This document shows positions 1-13,000 of a stretch of DNA of 64,000 nt, piece by piece; the stretch's first letter is position 1; every line of letters starts with the position of its first letter. The notes beneath the pieces are model-generated. The model was not told the origin of the DNA and ran no database searches. It was given only the letters and a program-made list of their open reading frames with translations. Source of the DNA: Amycolatopsis thailandensis. Lineage in GTDB: Bacteria; Actinomycetota; Actinomycetes; Mycobacteriales; Pseudonocardiaceae. The translations under genes were made by a program, and so were the position numbers. The DNA lies in assembly GCF_002234405.1 (NCBI RefSeq), contig NZ_NMQT01000083.1:1-64000 (forward strand), given 5' to 3'.

Positions 1-3000
1 CGGCAGGGTGTTGATGAACAGTCCCGGCACCCGGTCCGCGCCGGTACCGGCGTTCATCCGTCCGAAGAGGACAGTGCCGAAAACGACGTCTTCTCGGCCC
101 GAAACCGCGCCCAGTACGCGTGCCCACGCCAGGTGGAACACCGTGGCCGGGCTCGCGCCCCACGACCGCGCCACCTCGCGGACGCGTTCGCTCAGCGCGT
201 CGTCCACCCACAGGTGAGCCTGCTCCGAGCCGGTGCCGTCCCCGTGCAGATCCACCAGCCCGTACGGGGCGGTCGTCTCCGTCACGTCGCCGAGGAGGCC
301 GGAGAAGTACCGCTCGTACTCCTGACGCGGCACCCCGAGCCGTGCCTGCGCCACGAATTCGCGGAACGGGACCGGCGCTGGCAGTTCCCCCGTGCGCCCG
401 GACAGGAACGCCCGCAGATCGTCGAGCAGCACCTCCAGCGTGGTGTGGTCCTGCAACAGGTGGTGGACGCGCAGCAAGCCGATCCATCGGCCACCGCGCG
501 GATCGGCGGCGAAGCGCACGTCCATCAGCGGAGCGCGGTCCAGGTCCAGCCGCCCGCCCGCCGCGTTCAGGATCTGCTCGACTGCGTCGGGTCCGGCGGG
601 ATCGAGGACGACCTCCTCGACCGGCACCTCGGCGTGGCGCACCACGACCTGCACGGGCTCCCGCAGCCCCGCCGACACGACGGCGGTGCGGTAGATGTCG
701 TGCCGGTCCACCATCCAGCGCAACCCGGCGAGGAAGTCGTCGAGCCGGTCACGCGAGTCGAACTCGACGACGGTGGGCGTCACGTAGACGTCGGTTCCGC
801 CGTGCTCGGTCATCAGGTGGTGGAAAAAGATGCCTTCCTGCAACGGCGCCAGCGGATACACGTCCTGGATGTTCGGCGCCCCACCGGGAACCGCGGCCAC
901 CACGCGCGCGATCTCGGCTTCGGTCAGCCCGGCCAGCGGCACCATTTCCGGCGTGATCTCCCCGGCGTCCGGCGGGATCAGGTTGGGCGGCACCACCACC
1001 GGCGCGGGGCCCGCGACGGCGGCCAGCCCGGCCGGGGTCGGGGTCAGGAACAGCGCGCGCACCGACACCGAGACACCGCGCCGCCGCAGCCATTCCACGA
1101 GCGACACCACGAGCAGCGAATGCCCGCCCAGCGCGAAGAAATCGTCGTCGACCCCGACTCGTTCCAGGCCGAGCACCTCCGCGAACGCCTGGCACAGCAC
1201 TTCCTCTCGCGCGGTCTCCGGCGCGCGAGAGGTGACGGCCACCGCCGCGAAGTCCGGCGCGGGGAGTGCCTTGCGGTCGAGCTTGGCGTTGGCGGTCAAC
1301 GGGAAGACGTCGAGTTCGACGATCGCCGAGGGCACCAGATACGAAGGCAGCCGCTCACCCAGGAACGCCCGCAACCCTTCACCGGACATCGCGCCCGCGA
1401 GAGTCACATAACCCACCAGCCGGACGTCGCCCGGAGTGTCTTCCCGCGCGATCACCGCGGCCTGGTCGACGTCGACGTGAGTCAGCAGAACGGCTTCGAT
1501 CTCCCCGGGCTCGACCCGGAACCCCCGGATCTTCACCTGGTCGTCGACACGGCCCAGGAACACCAGCTCGCCGTCGGCGTTCCATCGCACCCGGTCCCCG
1601 GTGCGGTACATCCGCTGCCCTGGCTCGAAAGGACACGCCACGAAACGCTCACCGGTCAACGCCGGGCGACCCACGTATCCGCGAGCGACGCCTTCACCGG
1701 CCACGTACAACTCGCCGCCGACACCCGCCGGAACCGGCTCCAGCGCGTCGTCCAGCACGTACACCCGGACGTTCGCGATCGGCTGTCCGATCGGGACGGC
1801 CGCCTCGCCGGGCAGGCAGCGCCACACCGCCGCGTTCACCGTCGCCTCGGCCGGGCCGTAACTGTTGAACATCAAGTGATCCGCGGCCCACCGGGAAACG
1901 AGATCGGCGGGCAGCGCCTCGCCACCGACGTCCAGCACGAAACCCTCGGGCAAACCGTCCTGGGGAAGGCTGGTCACCGCCGCGGGCGGCAACGTCGCGT
2001 GGGTCACGCCGTACTCGGTGAGGAACCCGGCCAGCTCTGCACCCAGCCGTCGTTCCGGCGGCACGATCACGAGGGTTGCCCCCGACCCCAACGCCAGAAG
2101 CCATTCCTCACAGAACATGTCGAAACCCGAAGACGCGAACTGCGCCACCCGCGATCCCGGCCCCGCCCCGAAACGGGCATGACTCACCGACAGATTCACG
2201 AACCCACGATGGGTGACGACCACACCCTTCGGCACACCAGTCGACCCCGACGTATACACCACATACGCCGCATTCCCCGGCGACAAAGGCGAAACCCGAT
2301 CAGCGTCAGACACCGGACCGGCGTCGAAATCACCGGTATCCACCACAAACCCCGTCGAATCCACCACCAACACGGCTGCGGAATCCTCGACCAGGAAACG
2401 AACTCGTTCCGCGGGCAGCCCCGGATCGACAGCCAGGTAAGCGCCACCGGCCTTCAAGACCGCCAAAACGGCGACCATCAACTCCGGAGACCGCTCCAAC
2501 ACCAAAGCCACCACCGACTCCGGCCCCACCCCGGCAGCGATCAACTTCCGCGCCAGTCTGTTTGCCCGCGCGTCCAGCTCGGCATAGCTCAGCTCGACAC
2601 CCGAACCGACGACCGCCGTCGCCTCCGGTGAACGCGACACCTGCCCAGCGACCAGATCCGGCACCACACCATCCGGCGCCGGAACCGCGGTGTCATTCCA
2701 GGCCTGGAGGATCCGCCGCAGTTCGTCCTCGTCGAGAACCGGCAAGGACCGGATGGGGACGGACGGGTCGGCCACGACGGCTTCCAGGACCTGGACGAGC
2801 CGCGCCGCGATCCGCTCGACCGTCTCGGCGTCGAAGAGGTCCGCGGCGCCGATGAGCGCGCCCTCCAGTCCCGCCGGGCGTCCGTCGGCGTCGAGTGCCT
2901 CGCGCACCACGAGATCGAGGTCGAAGTCGCCCGCCTGCCGGTCGTCGGAGATCAGGTCGACGCGCAGACCGGGCAGCTCCAGCGACGGCCCGCGGCCGTG

Positions 3001-4080
3001 TCCGGCGGAAACGAGATCCGCGCTTTCCACCGCGGCCATCACCTGGAACAGCGGATGCCGCGACAGCGATCGGGTCGGCGCCAGCTCCTCGACCAGCTTT
3101 TCGAACGGCACGTCCTGGTTCTCGTAGGCGTTCAGCGCGGCTTTCCGCACGCGCCCGAGCACGTCGGCGAAGGCCGGATCGCCTGACAGATCGGCGCGGA
3201 TCACCAGGTTGTTGACGAAACAGCCGACCAGGTCGTCGAGCCCCTCGTCGGTCCGGCCCGCGACCACGGTGCCGATCGGGAGGTCGGTGCCGGCGCCCAG
3301 CCGGGACAGCAGCACCGCCAGCGCGGAATGCATCACCATGAACAGGGTCGCCCCGTGTGTCCGTCCCAGCTCCGCGAGCCGCCGGTGAGTATCCGCGCCA
3401 AGTTCGAGCTCGGCGCTGTGGCCTCGAGGATCCAGCCGCGCCGGACGCGGCCGGTCGGCGGGCAGATCCAGTTCCTCCGGCGCCCCGGCGAGGGTCCGCC
3501 GCCAGAACGCCACCTGTCCGGTCAGCGTGCTTTCCGGATCGTCCTCAGCGCCGAGAAGTTCTCGCTGCCACAACGTGTAGTCGGCGTACTGCACCGGCAA
3601 CGGCGTCCAGTCCGGCTCGCGCCCGGACAGTCGTGACGCGTACGCGGTGGAGAGATCACGCAGCAGCGGGCCCATCGACCAGCCGTCGGCCGCGATGTGG
3701 TGCACCACCAGGACCAGCACGTGCTCGCCCGGGCCCACCACGAACAACCGGGCCCGCATCGGGATCTCGTTCGCCAGATCGAAGGGGTACGCACTCGCCC
3801 GCGCCACCTCGTCGTCCAGCACCATCGTCGCGACGATTTCGAGTTCGAAGCCCGTCTCCTCGACCCGGAGCACCCGCTGGCGGGGCTCGCCGTCCTGGGC
3901 GGGGAAAACGGTGCGCAGCACCTCGTGACGGCCGAGCACGTCCAGCAGGCCGGCGGCGAGCGCGTCGCGGTCCAGCTCACCGGTCAGCCGGAGCGCGAGC
4001 GGGATGTTGAAAGTGTCGGCAGGACCGTCCAGCTGCCACAGGAACCACAGCCGGCGCTGCGCGAACGACAACGGAATCAT
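1..4080 (-). CDS. NRPS subunit C, module 10 (Orn) plus start of module 11; partial
   Basis: Third peptide synthetase of the operon; the window edge cuts it after 1,360 open codons. Domains: LCL-type condensation (about residues 1-450, active motif HHIAADG), adenylation (about 465-940), carrier (about 945-1015, motif LGGHSL), then a second condensation domain (from about 1035) with motifs FHHLMTEHGG and HHLLQDH, of the dual condensation/epimerization type. The adenylation pocket aligned to GrsA reads D-M-E-T-D-G-S-V, identical to module 4; acidic residues at 239 and 299 suit a diamino acid, and position 10 in ramoplanin is D-Orn. The A10 motif is NAK rather than the usual NGK. The start is ATG at 4080, overlapping the stop of the upstream gene (ATGA), which argues for translational coupling. 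In ramoplanin and enduracidin the corresponding subunit has eight modules and the terminal thioesterase, so most of it should lie beyond base 1. Confidence 0.93.
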   Translation of the reverse strand, partial: MIPLSFAQRRLWFLWQLDGPADTFNIPLALRLTGELDRDALAAGLLDVLGRHEVLRTVFPAQDGEPRQRVLRVEETGFELEIVATMVLDDEVARASAYPFDLANEIPMRARLFVVGPGEHVLVLVVHHIAADGWSMGPLLRDLSTAYASRLSGREPDWTPLPVQYADYTLWQRELLGAEDDPESTLTGQVAFWRRTLAGAPEELDLPADRPRPARLDPRGHSAELELGADTHRRLAELGRTHGATLFMVMHSALAVLLSRLGAGTDLPIGTVVAGRTDEGLDDLVGCFVNNLVIRADLSGDPAFADVLGRVRKAALNAYENQDVPFEKLVEELAPTRSLSRHPLFQVMAAVESADLVSAGHGRGPSLELPGLRVDLISDDRQAGDFDLDLVVREALDADGRPAGLEGALIGAADLFDAETVERIAARLVQVLEAVVADPSVPIRSLPVLDEDELRRILQAWNDTAVPAPDGVVPDLVAGQVSRSPEATAVVGSGVELSYAELDARANRLARKLIAAGVGPESVVALVLERSPELMVAVLAVLKAGGAYLAVDPGLPAERVRFLVEDSAAVLVVDSTGFVVDTGDFDAGPVSDADRVSPLSPGNAAYVVYTSGSTGVPKGVVVTHRGFVNLSVSHARFGAGPGSRVAQFASSGFDMFCEEWLLALGSGATLVIVPPERRLGAELAGFLTEYGVTHATLPPAAVTSLPQDGLPEGFVLDVGGEALPADLVSRWAADHLMFNSYGPAEATVNAAVWRCLPGEAAVPIGQPIANVRVYVLDDALEPVPAGVGGELYVAGEGVARGYVGRPALTGERFVACPFEPGQRMYRTGDRVRWNADGELVFLGRVDDQVKIRGFRVEPGEIEAVLLTHVDVDQAAVIAREDTPGDVRLVGYVTLAGAMSGEGLRAFLGERLPSYLVPSAIVELDVFPLTANAKLDRKALPAPDFAAVAVTSRAPETAREEVLCQAFAEVLGLERVGVDDDFFALGGHSLLVVSLVEWLRRRGVSVSVRALFLTPTPAGLAAVAGPAPVVVPPNLIPPDAGEITPEMVPLAGLTEAEIARVVAAVPGGAPNIQDVYPLAPLQEGIFFHHLMTEHGGTDVYVTPTVVEFDSRDRLDDFLAGLRWMVDRHDIYRTAVVSAGLREPVQVVVRHAEVPVEEVVLDPAGPDAVEQILNAAGGRLDLDRAPLMDVRFAADPRGGRWIGLLRVHHLLQDHTTLEVLLDDLRAFLSGRTGELPAPVPFREFVAQARLGVPRQEYERYFSGLLGDVTETTAPYGLVDLHGDGTGSEQAHLWVDDALSERVREVARSWGASPATVFHLAWARVLGAVSGREDVVFGTVLFGRMNAGTGADRVPGLFINTLP
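1984..2265 (-). repeat. Orn-type A-domain core repeat, copy in module 10
   Basis: A 282-bp block from the YTSGSTG region through FDMFCEEW to the LPPA region, shared at equal length with modules 4 and 5. The copies in modules 10 and 4 lead to identical pocket codes. Confidence 0.82.
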
Positions 4081-7000
4081 CGGATCTCCTCTTCGTGCTC
4101 ACGCATGGGCCGGAGGGCCGGCCTGGCTTTCTTCCCGGTACCGGCGTTCGCCGCGATCCACGCGGCCACCTCGGCCGCGGTCGGGCTCTCGAACAGCACC
4201 CGGAGCGGTACCTCGGCACCCGCGGCCACCCGGATCCTGCTGAGCAGCCGGGTCGCCAGCAGGGAATGCCCGCCGAGGGCGAAAAAGTGGTCTTCGGGGC
4301 CGACCCCGGGCAGTTCGAGGATTTCGGCGAACGCCTCGCAGACGAGTTCTTCCTCCCGCGTGGCGGGCGCGCGGCCCGCCCCCGCCGTGCCGTGGCCGGG
4401 CGCGGGAAGTGCTTCACGGTCGAGCTTCCCGTTGACGGTCAACGGCAACGCTTCGAGCTCGACGAACGCGGCGGGCACCATGTACGCGGGCAGCTTGCGC
4501 GCGGCGTACTCCCGGAGCGTCTCGCCGGACCTGTCGGTCCCGGGCCCGGCGGAGACCAGGTAGGCGACCAGCCGCCGATCGCCCGCCCGGTACTCCCTGG
4601 CCACGACCGCCGCGTCGGCGACCGCCGGATGCGCGGACAGCACCTGCGCGATCTCGCCCGGTTCGATCCGGAACCCGCGGATCTTGAGCTGGTCGTCGAC
4701 GCGGCCCTCGAAGAGCAGCCGCCCGTCGGTGGTCCAGCGGGCGCGGTCCCCGGTGCGGTACATCCGCCCGTCCGTGAACGGGCAGGCGACGAACCGTTCG
4801 GCGGTCATCCCCGGCCTGCCGAGATAGCCACGGGCCAGGCTCGCGCCCGCCACGTACAACTCCCCCCGCACTCCGGGCGGCGCCGGGGACAGGGTGTCGT
4901 CGAGGACGTAGACGCGGCTGTCGAGCACGGCTTTCCCGATATCGGGCGGTTCACCGGGCGACAGCGGCGAAGACATCGACGAGCAGACGGTGGTCTCGGT
5001 CGGACCGTAGGCGTCGACGAACCGGCGTCCCGGAGCCCAGCGCGTCACGAGGTCGCCGCTGAGCGCCTCGCCCGCCGACACCAGTGTGGTGACCGGCGCC
5101 AGATCCTCCGGCGAGGACGCGGCGAGCACGGCGGGCGGCAGGGTCGCGTGGGTCACGCCGTGCCTCGCCACGACCGCGGCGAGGCCGGCGCCCGGGAGCA
5201 GGTCCTCGGCCACGACCAGGCGAGCGCCGGTGCACAGCGCCATCACCAGTTCCCAGACCGACGCGTCGAACCCCGGGGAGGCGAATTGCAGCACCCGGCT
5301 TTCCTCGGTGACGGCGAGCCGTTCGGCTTGCGTGGCCACGAGGGCGGCGATGCCGCGGTGCGGGACAGCCACGCCCTTCGGCCGTCCCGTCGAACCCGAG
5401 GTGTAGATGAGGTAAGCGGGATTCTCCGGCGACGGCGGAACGACGGGCGCTGCCGGAGCCGACTCGTCGACGCCGAGTACGACCACCGGGATCTTCGAGC
5501 CCTCCGGGATCGACGACCGGTGCCCGTCGATCGTCAGCGCGCACACCGGCCGCGCGTCGCCGAGGACGTACTCGATCCGTTCGGGCGGGAGCACCGGGTC
5601 GATCGGGAGGTAGGCGGCACCCGCCTTGAGGACCGCGAGGAACGCGACCACCAGATCGACCGAGCGGTCCAGTACGACGGCGACCGCCGTCTCGGGACCC
5701 GCGCCGTGCGCGGCGAGGACACCGGCCAGCAGATCCGAGCGCGCGTCCAGGTCCGCGTATCCGACGCCCGTGTCGCGTGTCTCCAGCGCGACCGCTTCCG
5801 GCCGTCGCGCGACCTGGGCGGCGAACAGCCCGGGCACCGTCGCCTCGGGCACCCCGGAACCCGCCGGGTTCCAGTCGTCGAGCACCTGGCGGCGTTCGGG
5901 TCCGGCGAGGAGGTCGATCCGGCTCAGCCGGGCGGAGGGCTCGGCGACGACGGATTCCAGCAACCGCACCAGTCGCGTGACGAGTGCCTCGGCCGTCGAC
6001 CGGTCGAACACGTCGGTGCCGAACTCCAGCGCGCCCGACATCCCGTCCGGGGCGCCGTGCTCGTCGCGTCGCTCGGCGAGGCCGAGCATGAGGTCGTACC
6101 TCGCGACGCCGTGGGCGAGCGGCTCGCCGCTCACCTCCAGACCGGGAAGCCGCAGTTCCGCCTCGGGCGCGTTCCGCACGTCCAGCGCGACTTGGAACAG
6201 CGGCTCCCGCGACAGCGAGCGTTGCGGGACGAACTCTTCCACCACCCGGTCGAACGGCAGGTCTTGATGCGCGTACGCCGCCAGGTCGGTCTCACGCACT
6301 CGCCGCAACAGCTCCGCGAAGCTCGGGTCGCCCGACACGTCGGTGCGCAGCACCAGCATGTTGACGAAGAAACCGACCAGCTCGTCCAGCGCGTCGTCGG
6401 TGCGGCCCGCCAGCGCGGTGCCGATCGGGATGTCACCGCCCGCGCCCAGCCTGCTCAGCAGCGCCGCGAAGGCCGCTTGGAACACCATGAAGAGGGTGAC
6501 CTGCTCGGCCGAGGCGAGCTCCACGACGCGCCGGTGCAGTTCGGCGGACAGCTCGACCGTCACCTCGCCGCCCTGATGCGTCGCCACCGCCGGACGCGGC
6601 CGGTCCGACGGCAGTGGTATCTCGTCGGGGATCCCGGCGAGGGTGTCGCGCCAGTACGCCAGCTGCCGCGCGAGCAGGCTCTCCGGGTCTTCCGCGTCGC
6701 CCAGCAGATCACGTTGCCAGAGCGCGTAATCCGCGTACTGCACGGGCAACGGTGCCCAGCCCGGGGCGTGTCCCGCCCGTCGTGCGGCGTACGCGGCCGA
6801 AAGGTCCCGTGCGAGCGCCGCCGTCGACCAGCCATCGGTGGCGATGTGGTGCACGGCCAGCACGAGGACGTGGTCGTCCGGCGCCACGCGGAGCAACCGC
6901 GCCCGGATCGGGATCTCCTCGGCGAAGTCGAACGCGTAACCGGCCGCGCGGTCGATCTCGTCCGCGACCCGGTCCGCCGCGACCTCGGCCACCGGCAGCG

Positions 7001-10000
7001 CGAACCCGGTCTCCTCGACCGTCAGGATCCGCTGGTACGGCTCGCCGTTCTCGGCCGGGAGCACCGTCCGCAGCACCTCGTGCCGGTCGATCACGTCTCG
7101 CAGCGCCGCGGCCACCGCCGCCGGATCCAGGTCGCCGCGCAAGCGAAGCGCGGTGGTGTTGCTGTAGCTGGCGCTCGATCCTTCGAGCTGGCCGACGAAC
7201 CAAAGCCGGCGTTGCGCGAAGGAGACAGGCGGCCGTTCCGGGCGTTCCGTCGCGGTCAGCGGCAACCGGCCGCCGCCAGCCTGCCCCAGCCGTTCGGCGA
7301 GGCGGCCCACGGTCAGGGTTTCGAACAGCAGCCGGATCGACAGCTCGACGCCGAGCACCGAGCGCACCCGGCTCACCAGCCGGGTCGCCAGCAGCGAGTT
7401 CCCGCCGAGCGCGAAGAAGTCGTCGTCGACGCCGACCCACTCCCGGCCCAGCACCTGGGCGAACGCCTGGCACAGCAGCTCTTCGTGCACGGTGGCCGGT
7501 GCCCGGCCGGTGCCCGCGGTCACCGTTCCCGGCACGAACACGGCACTTCCCGTGGACGCGGTCTCGGGCTCGTCGAGCAGCAGGCGGCGAGGCCAGTCCG
7601 GCAGGTTCCCGGCCGCCTCGGCCGTGGTGACCAGTACCAGTGCCCCGGCGCCGGTGAGCGTGGTGGCGGTCCGCCCGGCAGGCTCCGCCGGATCGACGAG
7701 CACGTACTCGCCGCCCACCTCGCCGACCGCGGCCAGCGCCTCCGCCAGCTCACCGGGTTCCCGCATGCCGATCGCGACCACCGACTCGCGGCGTACGCCG
7801 AGTCCGGCCAGCCGCCGCGCGAGCCGATCGGATCCGGTTCCCGGACGGGCTCGGCCGGTCACTTCGAGCACGTTCACCGACAGGAGCGGAAGATCCGGCT
7901 CCTTCTCCAGCGCGGTGGTGAGTTCCGCGAGCGTGGCGTGCAGCAGCGTGGCGAACCGGTTCTCGTCCACCGGCCGTACGACGTCGACGGAGATGCCGAA
8001 CTCCACGCCGTCGTCGTCGACGGACACGCTCAGCGGATAGTTGTTGTGCTCCTGGGTGAACAGCGTCTCGACGTCCCCGAGCACGTCGCCGGGCTCCACG
8101 ACGACGGGTCCGGCGTGCCGGTAGTTGAACAACGCGGCGAACAAGGGACTGCCGTTGGGCAGGCCGGCCGCCTTCTGCGCCAGCGTCAGCGGCGCGTGCT
8201 CGTGCACCAGCAGCTCGGCGAGCTGGTCGCGCAGGTCCGTCAGCGCCGTCCCCACTGGCTGTCCGGCCAGCTTGACCCGCACCGGGAGCGTGTTCATGAA
8301 CAGCCCGGGCACGCGGTCGGCGCCGACGCTGGAGCGGCCGAGCAGCACCGTGCCGAACACGACGTCGTCGCGTCCTGTCACCGCCGCGAGCAGTCGCGCC
8401 CACGCCAGGTGGAAGATCGTCGCCGGGCTCATCCCGAGCGATCGCGCCAGCGTCCGCACCCGGCTCGTCAGGACGGTGTCCACGGTCAGCCTGGTCTGCC
8501 CGGTCTCCGTGCCGTCACCGTGCACGTCCGTCAGCCCGTACGGGGCGCCGGTCTCGGTGACATCGCCGACGAGCCCGGCGAAGTACTCCCGGTGCGCCTC
8601 CTCCGGTACGCCGAGCCGGGCTTGCGCCACGAACTCCCGGAACGGCACCGGAGCGGGCAACGTGCCCGTCCGGCCCGCCAGGATCGCCTTGATCTCGTCG
8701 AGCACGATGTCGAGCGCCGTGTGGTCCTGGACCAGGTGATGCATCCGGACCAGCGTCAGCCAGCCGTCACCGCCGGGTTCGGCCGCGACGTGCACGGTCA
8801 GCAGGGGTGCCCGGCGCAGGTCCATCCACCCACCGGCCGCGGACAGCAGCTGTCCGACCGCGTCCCCGCCGCCCTCGTCGAGGGTGACCTCGGTGACCGG
8901 CAGTTCGGCGTGCCGCCATACGACCTGGACCGGCTCGGCCAGGCCGTCCGAGACGAGCGCGGTGCGGTAGACGTCGTGCCGGTCGACGACCTGCCGCAGC
9001 GCGGCCAGGAACGCGTCCAGCCGCCCCCGTGCCGGGAACCGCAGGACGAACGGCATCGCGTAGACGTCGTCATCGCCGCTTTCGGTCATCAGGTGGTGGA
9101 AGAAGATGCCTTCCTGCAACGGCGCCAGCGGATACACGTCCTGCACGTTCGGCGCTCCGCCCGGCACCGCCTCGACCACCCGCGCGATCTCCGCTTCGGA
9201 CAGGTCCAGCAACGGCAGCATCCCGGGCGTGATCTCACCGGCGTGCGGCGGGATCAGGTTGGGCGGGATCGTCACCGGTTCCGGGCCCACCACGGCCGCC
9301 AGCGCGGCCGGTGTCGGCGTGACGAACAGCGCTCGTACCGACACCGACACACCACGTTGCCGCAGCCACTCGACCAGTGACACCGCCGACAGCGAATGTC
9401 CGCCGAGCGCGAAGAAATCGTCGTCGACGCCGACCGCCGGCAAACCGAGGATCTCGGCGAAAGCCTTGCACACCAGCTCTTCCTGAGCGGTGGCGGGAGC
9501 GCGCCCGGCGCCAGGCTCGGGTCGCGGGCCGGGGAGCGCCGCGCGGTCCACCTTCCCGTTGACCGTCAGCGGCAGGACGTCCAGCTCCACGAACGCGGAA
9601 GGCACCAGATGGCCGGGGAGACGCTCGGCGGCGTACGCGCGCACCACCTCGGCGATCGAAGTCCCGGTGCCGGAAGGGACCAGGTAGCCGACGAGCCGCT
9701 TGTCGCCGGGAACGTCCTCCCTGACCACCGCCGCGGTCTGGGCGACCGCCGGATGCCCGGCGAGCACCGCTTCGACCTCCCCCGGCTCCACTCGGAACCC
9801 GCGGATCTTCACCTGACCGTCCGCCCGTCCGACGAACACCAGCCGTCCGGCCGAGTCCCACTTCACCCGGTCGCCGGTGCGGTACATCCGTTCCCCCGCG
9901 GCACCGAACGGGCACGCCACGAACCGCTCAGCCGTCCACAAAGGACGGTTCAGGTAGCCGCGGGCCACTCCCGCGCCCGCCACGTACAGTTCACCGGCCA

Positions 10001-13000
10001 CCCCGACCGGGACCACGCCGAGTCCGTCGTCGAGCACGTAGACCCGGGTGTTGTCCAGGGGCCGTCCGATCGGCAGGACACCGGCCACGGCGGCGGAATC
10101 GCCGACCTCGTACTGCGTGGCGCACAACGTCACCTCGGTCGGGCCATACAGCTGCCGCACCACCAGACCGGGATTCGACTCCAGCACCCGCCGGACCGAA
10201 CCGGCGGGGACGACGTCGCCACCCGTCAGCACCTCACGCACACCCGCGAAACACTCCGGATCCTGATCGGCCAAGACCCGGAACAGGCCTGCCGTCACGT
10301 GCACATGGGACAACTCGTGCCCGGTGATCAGACCGCGCAGGCCGGTCGCGTCCATGCGTTCGACCGGCGCCACCACCACGGTGCCACCGGACAGCAACGG
10401 CACCCACAGCTCGTAGGACGACGCGTCGAAGGCATGCGGAGCGTGGAACAACACCCTCGGCGTCGCACCCCAGCAACGATCCTTCGCCAACCGCACGACA
10501 TCCCGATGGGTGACCACGACGCCCTTCGGCACCCCTGTCGACCCCGACGTGTACATCACATAGGCGGCACCGTCCGCGGGCACCACGTCCGGCAGGTCCG
10601 CCACGGCGTCCGTCCCGGCATCGGCCCGGACCGTCGCGACCCCGAGCTCGTGACCGGCCGTCGCCTCGTGCACGACCAGCACTTCGGCGCCCGCGTCTTC
10701 GAGGACGGCGCGCATCCGCGCGGCGGGCCAGCCGGTGTCCAGCGGCAGGTACGCCCCACCCGCCTTGAGGACGGCCAGCAGCGTCACGATCACGTCGGCC
10801 GACCGCTCCAGCAGTACCGCCACGACCGACTCCGGGCCCACACCCGAGGCGACCAGCACCCGCGCCAGCCGTCCGGCCCGCGCGTCCAGTTCCCCGTAAT
10901 CGAGCCGGACGCCTCCGGCGACGACGGCGACCGCGCCGGGAGTGGCGGCCGTCTGGCGTGCGAAGGCTTCCGGCACCGACAGCTCCGGGACGGGCACCGG
11001 CATTTCGTTCCACTCCGTCAGAATCCGGCGGCGCTCGTCCGCGTCGAGCACGTCCACCTCGGCGATCGGGGTGCGGGCGTCCCGCGTCATCGCCCGCAGC
11101 ACTCCCACCAGCCGGTCCGCCAGCCGTACGGCGGTGTCCCGGTCGAAGAGGTCCGCGGAGACGGTGAGAGAGCCGCTGATGCCCGCCGGCCCGCCCGCCG
11201 CGTCGAAGCTTTCACCGAGGCTCAGATCCAGATCGAATTCGAGCGGCCGGACGGCGGAAGGCAGCGCGGCGGCCCGCAGACCGGGCAGGACCAGCGGCGG
11301 TTCCCCGGTCCGGCCGGTGTTCTGCAGGGTCATCATCACCTGGAACAACGGATGCCGCGCCAGGGACCGGACCGGGGCCAGCTCCTCCACCAGCCGTTCG
11401 AAGGGGACGTCCTGGTGCGCGAACGCGGACAGCGAAGTCTCCCGGACCCGGCCTAGAACCTCGGCGAGGCTGGGGTCACCGGACAGGTCGGTGCGCAGGA
11501 CGAGGGTGTTGACGAAGAACCCCACCAGATCATCCAGGGCCGGGTCGGTCCGTCCCGCCACCGCGACGCCGATCGGGATGTCCGTGCCCGCCCCCAGCCG
11601 CGACAGGGTCACGGCGAGCCCCGCCTGCAACGTCATGAACACGGTCACGCCCTCGCCGCGCGCCAGCTCAAGCAACTCGCGGTGCAGCTCCGCCGGGATC
11701 ACGACGTCCGCGAGGTGCCCGAGGCGCGCGGTCTCCGCGGGACGGGGCCGGTCCGCGGGCAGCTCCAGTTCCTCCGGCGCTCCCGCGAGGGTGTCCCGCC
11801 AGTACGCGATCTGCCGCGCCGTCAGGCTCTCGCTGAGCAGTTCCCGTTGCCACAAGGTGTAATCGGCGTACTGGACGGGGAGCGGTTTCCACGCCGGGCT
11901 CCCACCCGCCAGCCTCGCCGTGTACGCGGTGGACACATCGCGGGCCAGGGGTTCCATCGACCAGCCGTCGCCCGCGATGTGATGCACGACCAGGACCAGG
12001 ATGTGCTCGTCCAGCGCGACCGGGAACAACGACGCCCGCACCGGAGGCTCGGCGGCGAGGTCGAACGCGTGTCCGGCCGCTTCGGCGATCGCGTCGTCGA
12101 GGTCCTCGGACGCCACCTCGACCACGCGCAGCGCGAACCCCGACTCCTCGACCGGAAGCACCCGCTGGTACGGCTCTCCCCCGCCGGTCCTGAACACGGT
12201 GCGCAGCACTTCGTGCCGCTCGACCACGTCACGCAACGCCGCCGTGAAAGCCGCCCGATCCAAGGGCCCGGTCAGCCGAAGCGTCACCGGGATGTTGTAG
12301 GTGGGGCTCGGCCCCTCCAGCTGCCCCAGGAACCACAATCTGCGCTGCGCGAACGACAACGGCATCGGCTCCGGCCGTTCCCGAGCCACCAGCGCCACCC
12401 GGCCCGGTGCCGTCACCTCGGTGAGCCGGGCAGCCAGACGTCCGGGTGTCGGCGCCTCGAACAGCGTCCGCAGGGGCAATTCGACGGACAGCGCCAGGCG
12501 TACCTGACTCACCAGCCGCATCGCCAGCAGCGAATGCCCGCCCAGCGCGAAGAAGTCGTCGTCCATTCCGACCGACGGCAGTGCCAGCGTCTCCGCGAAA
12601 GCCTGGCAGAGCAGCTCTTCCGTGGCGTTCGCCGGTGCCCGGCCCGCGCCGGTCGCGTACCCGGGGGCCGGCAACGCGGCCCGGTCCACCTTGCCGTTGA
12701 CCGTCAGCGGAAGGGACTCCAGTTCCACGAACGCCGACGGGACGAGATACTCCGGCAGCCGCTCGGTCGAGTAGCTCCGCAACGACTCGGTGATGGATGC
12801 CTCGCGCGGCACCACGTAACCGACGAGCCGCTTGTCGCCCGGGGTGTCCTCCCGAACGAGGACGGTGGCCTGCGCGACCGCCGGATGCCCGGCGAGCATG
12901 GCCTCGACCTCCCCCGGCTCCACCCGGAACCCGCGGATCTTCACCTGACCGTCCGCCCGCCCGGCGAACACCAGCCGTCCCGCCGCGTCCCACTTCACCC

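Noticed and set aside
7500..7900. Sequencing frameshift as the cause of the missing A8 domain
   Set aside because: The frame stays open through the scar into a good carrier domain, the distance is short by about 400 residues, and the relatives also lack A8.
4095..9380. Very long open frame on the plus strand opposite NRPS B (and others opposite NRPS A, B and C)
   Set aside because: Mirror effect of high-GC codon bias; the translation is Arg/His/Gln-rich low complexity with no domain, while the minus strand encodes clear NRPS motifs throughout.
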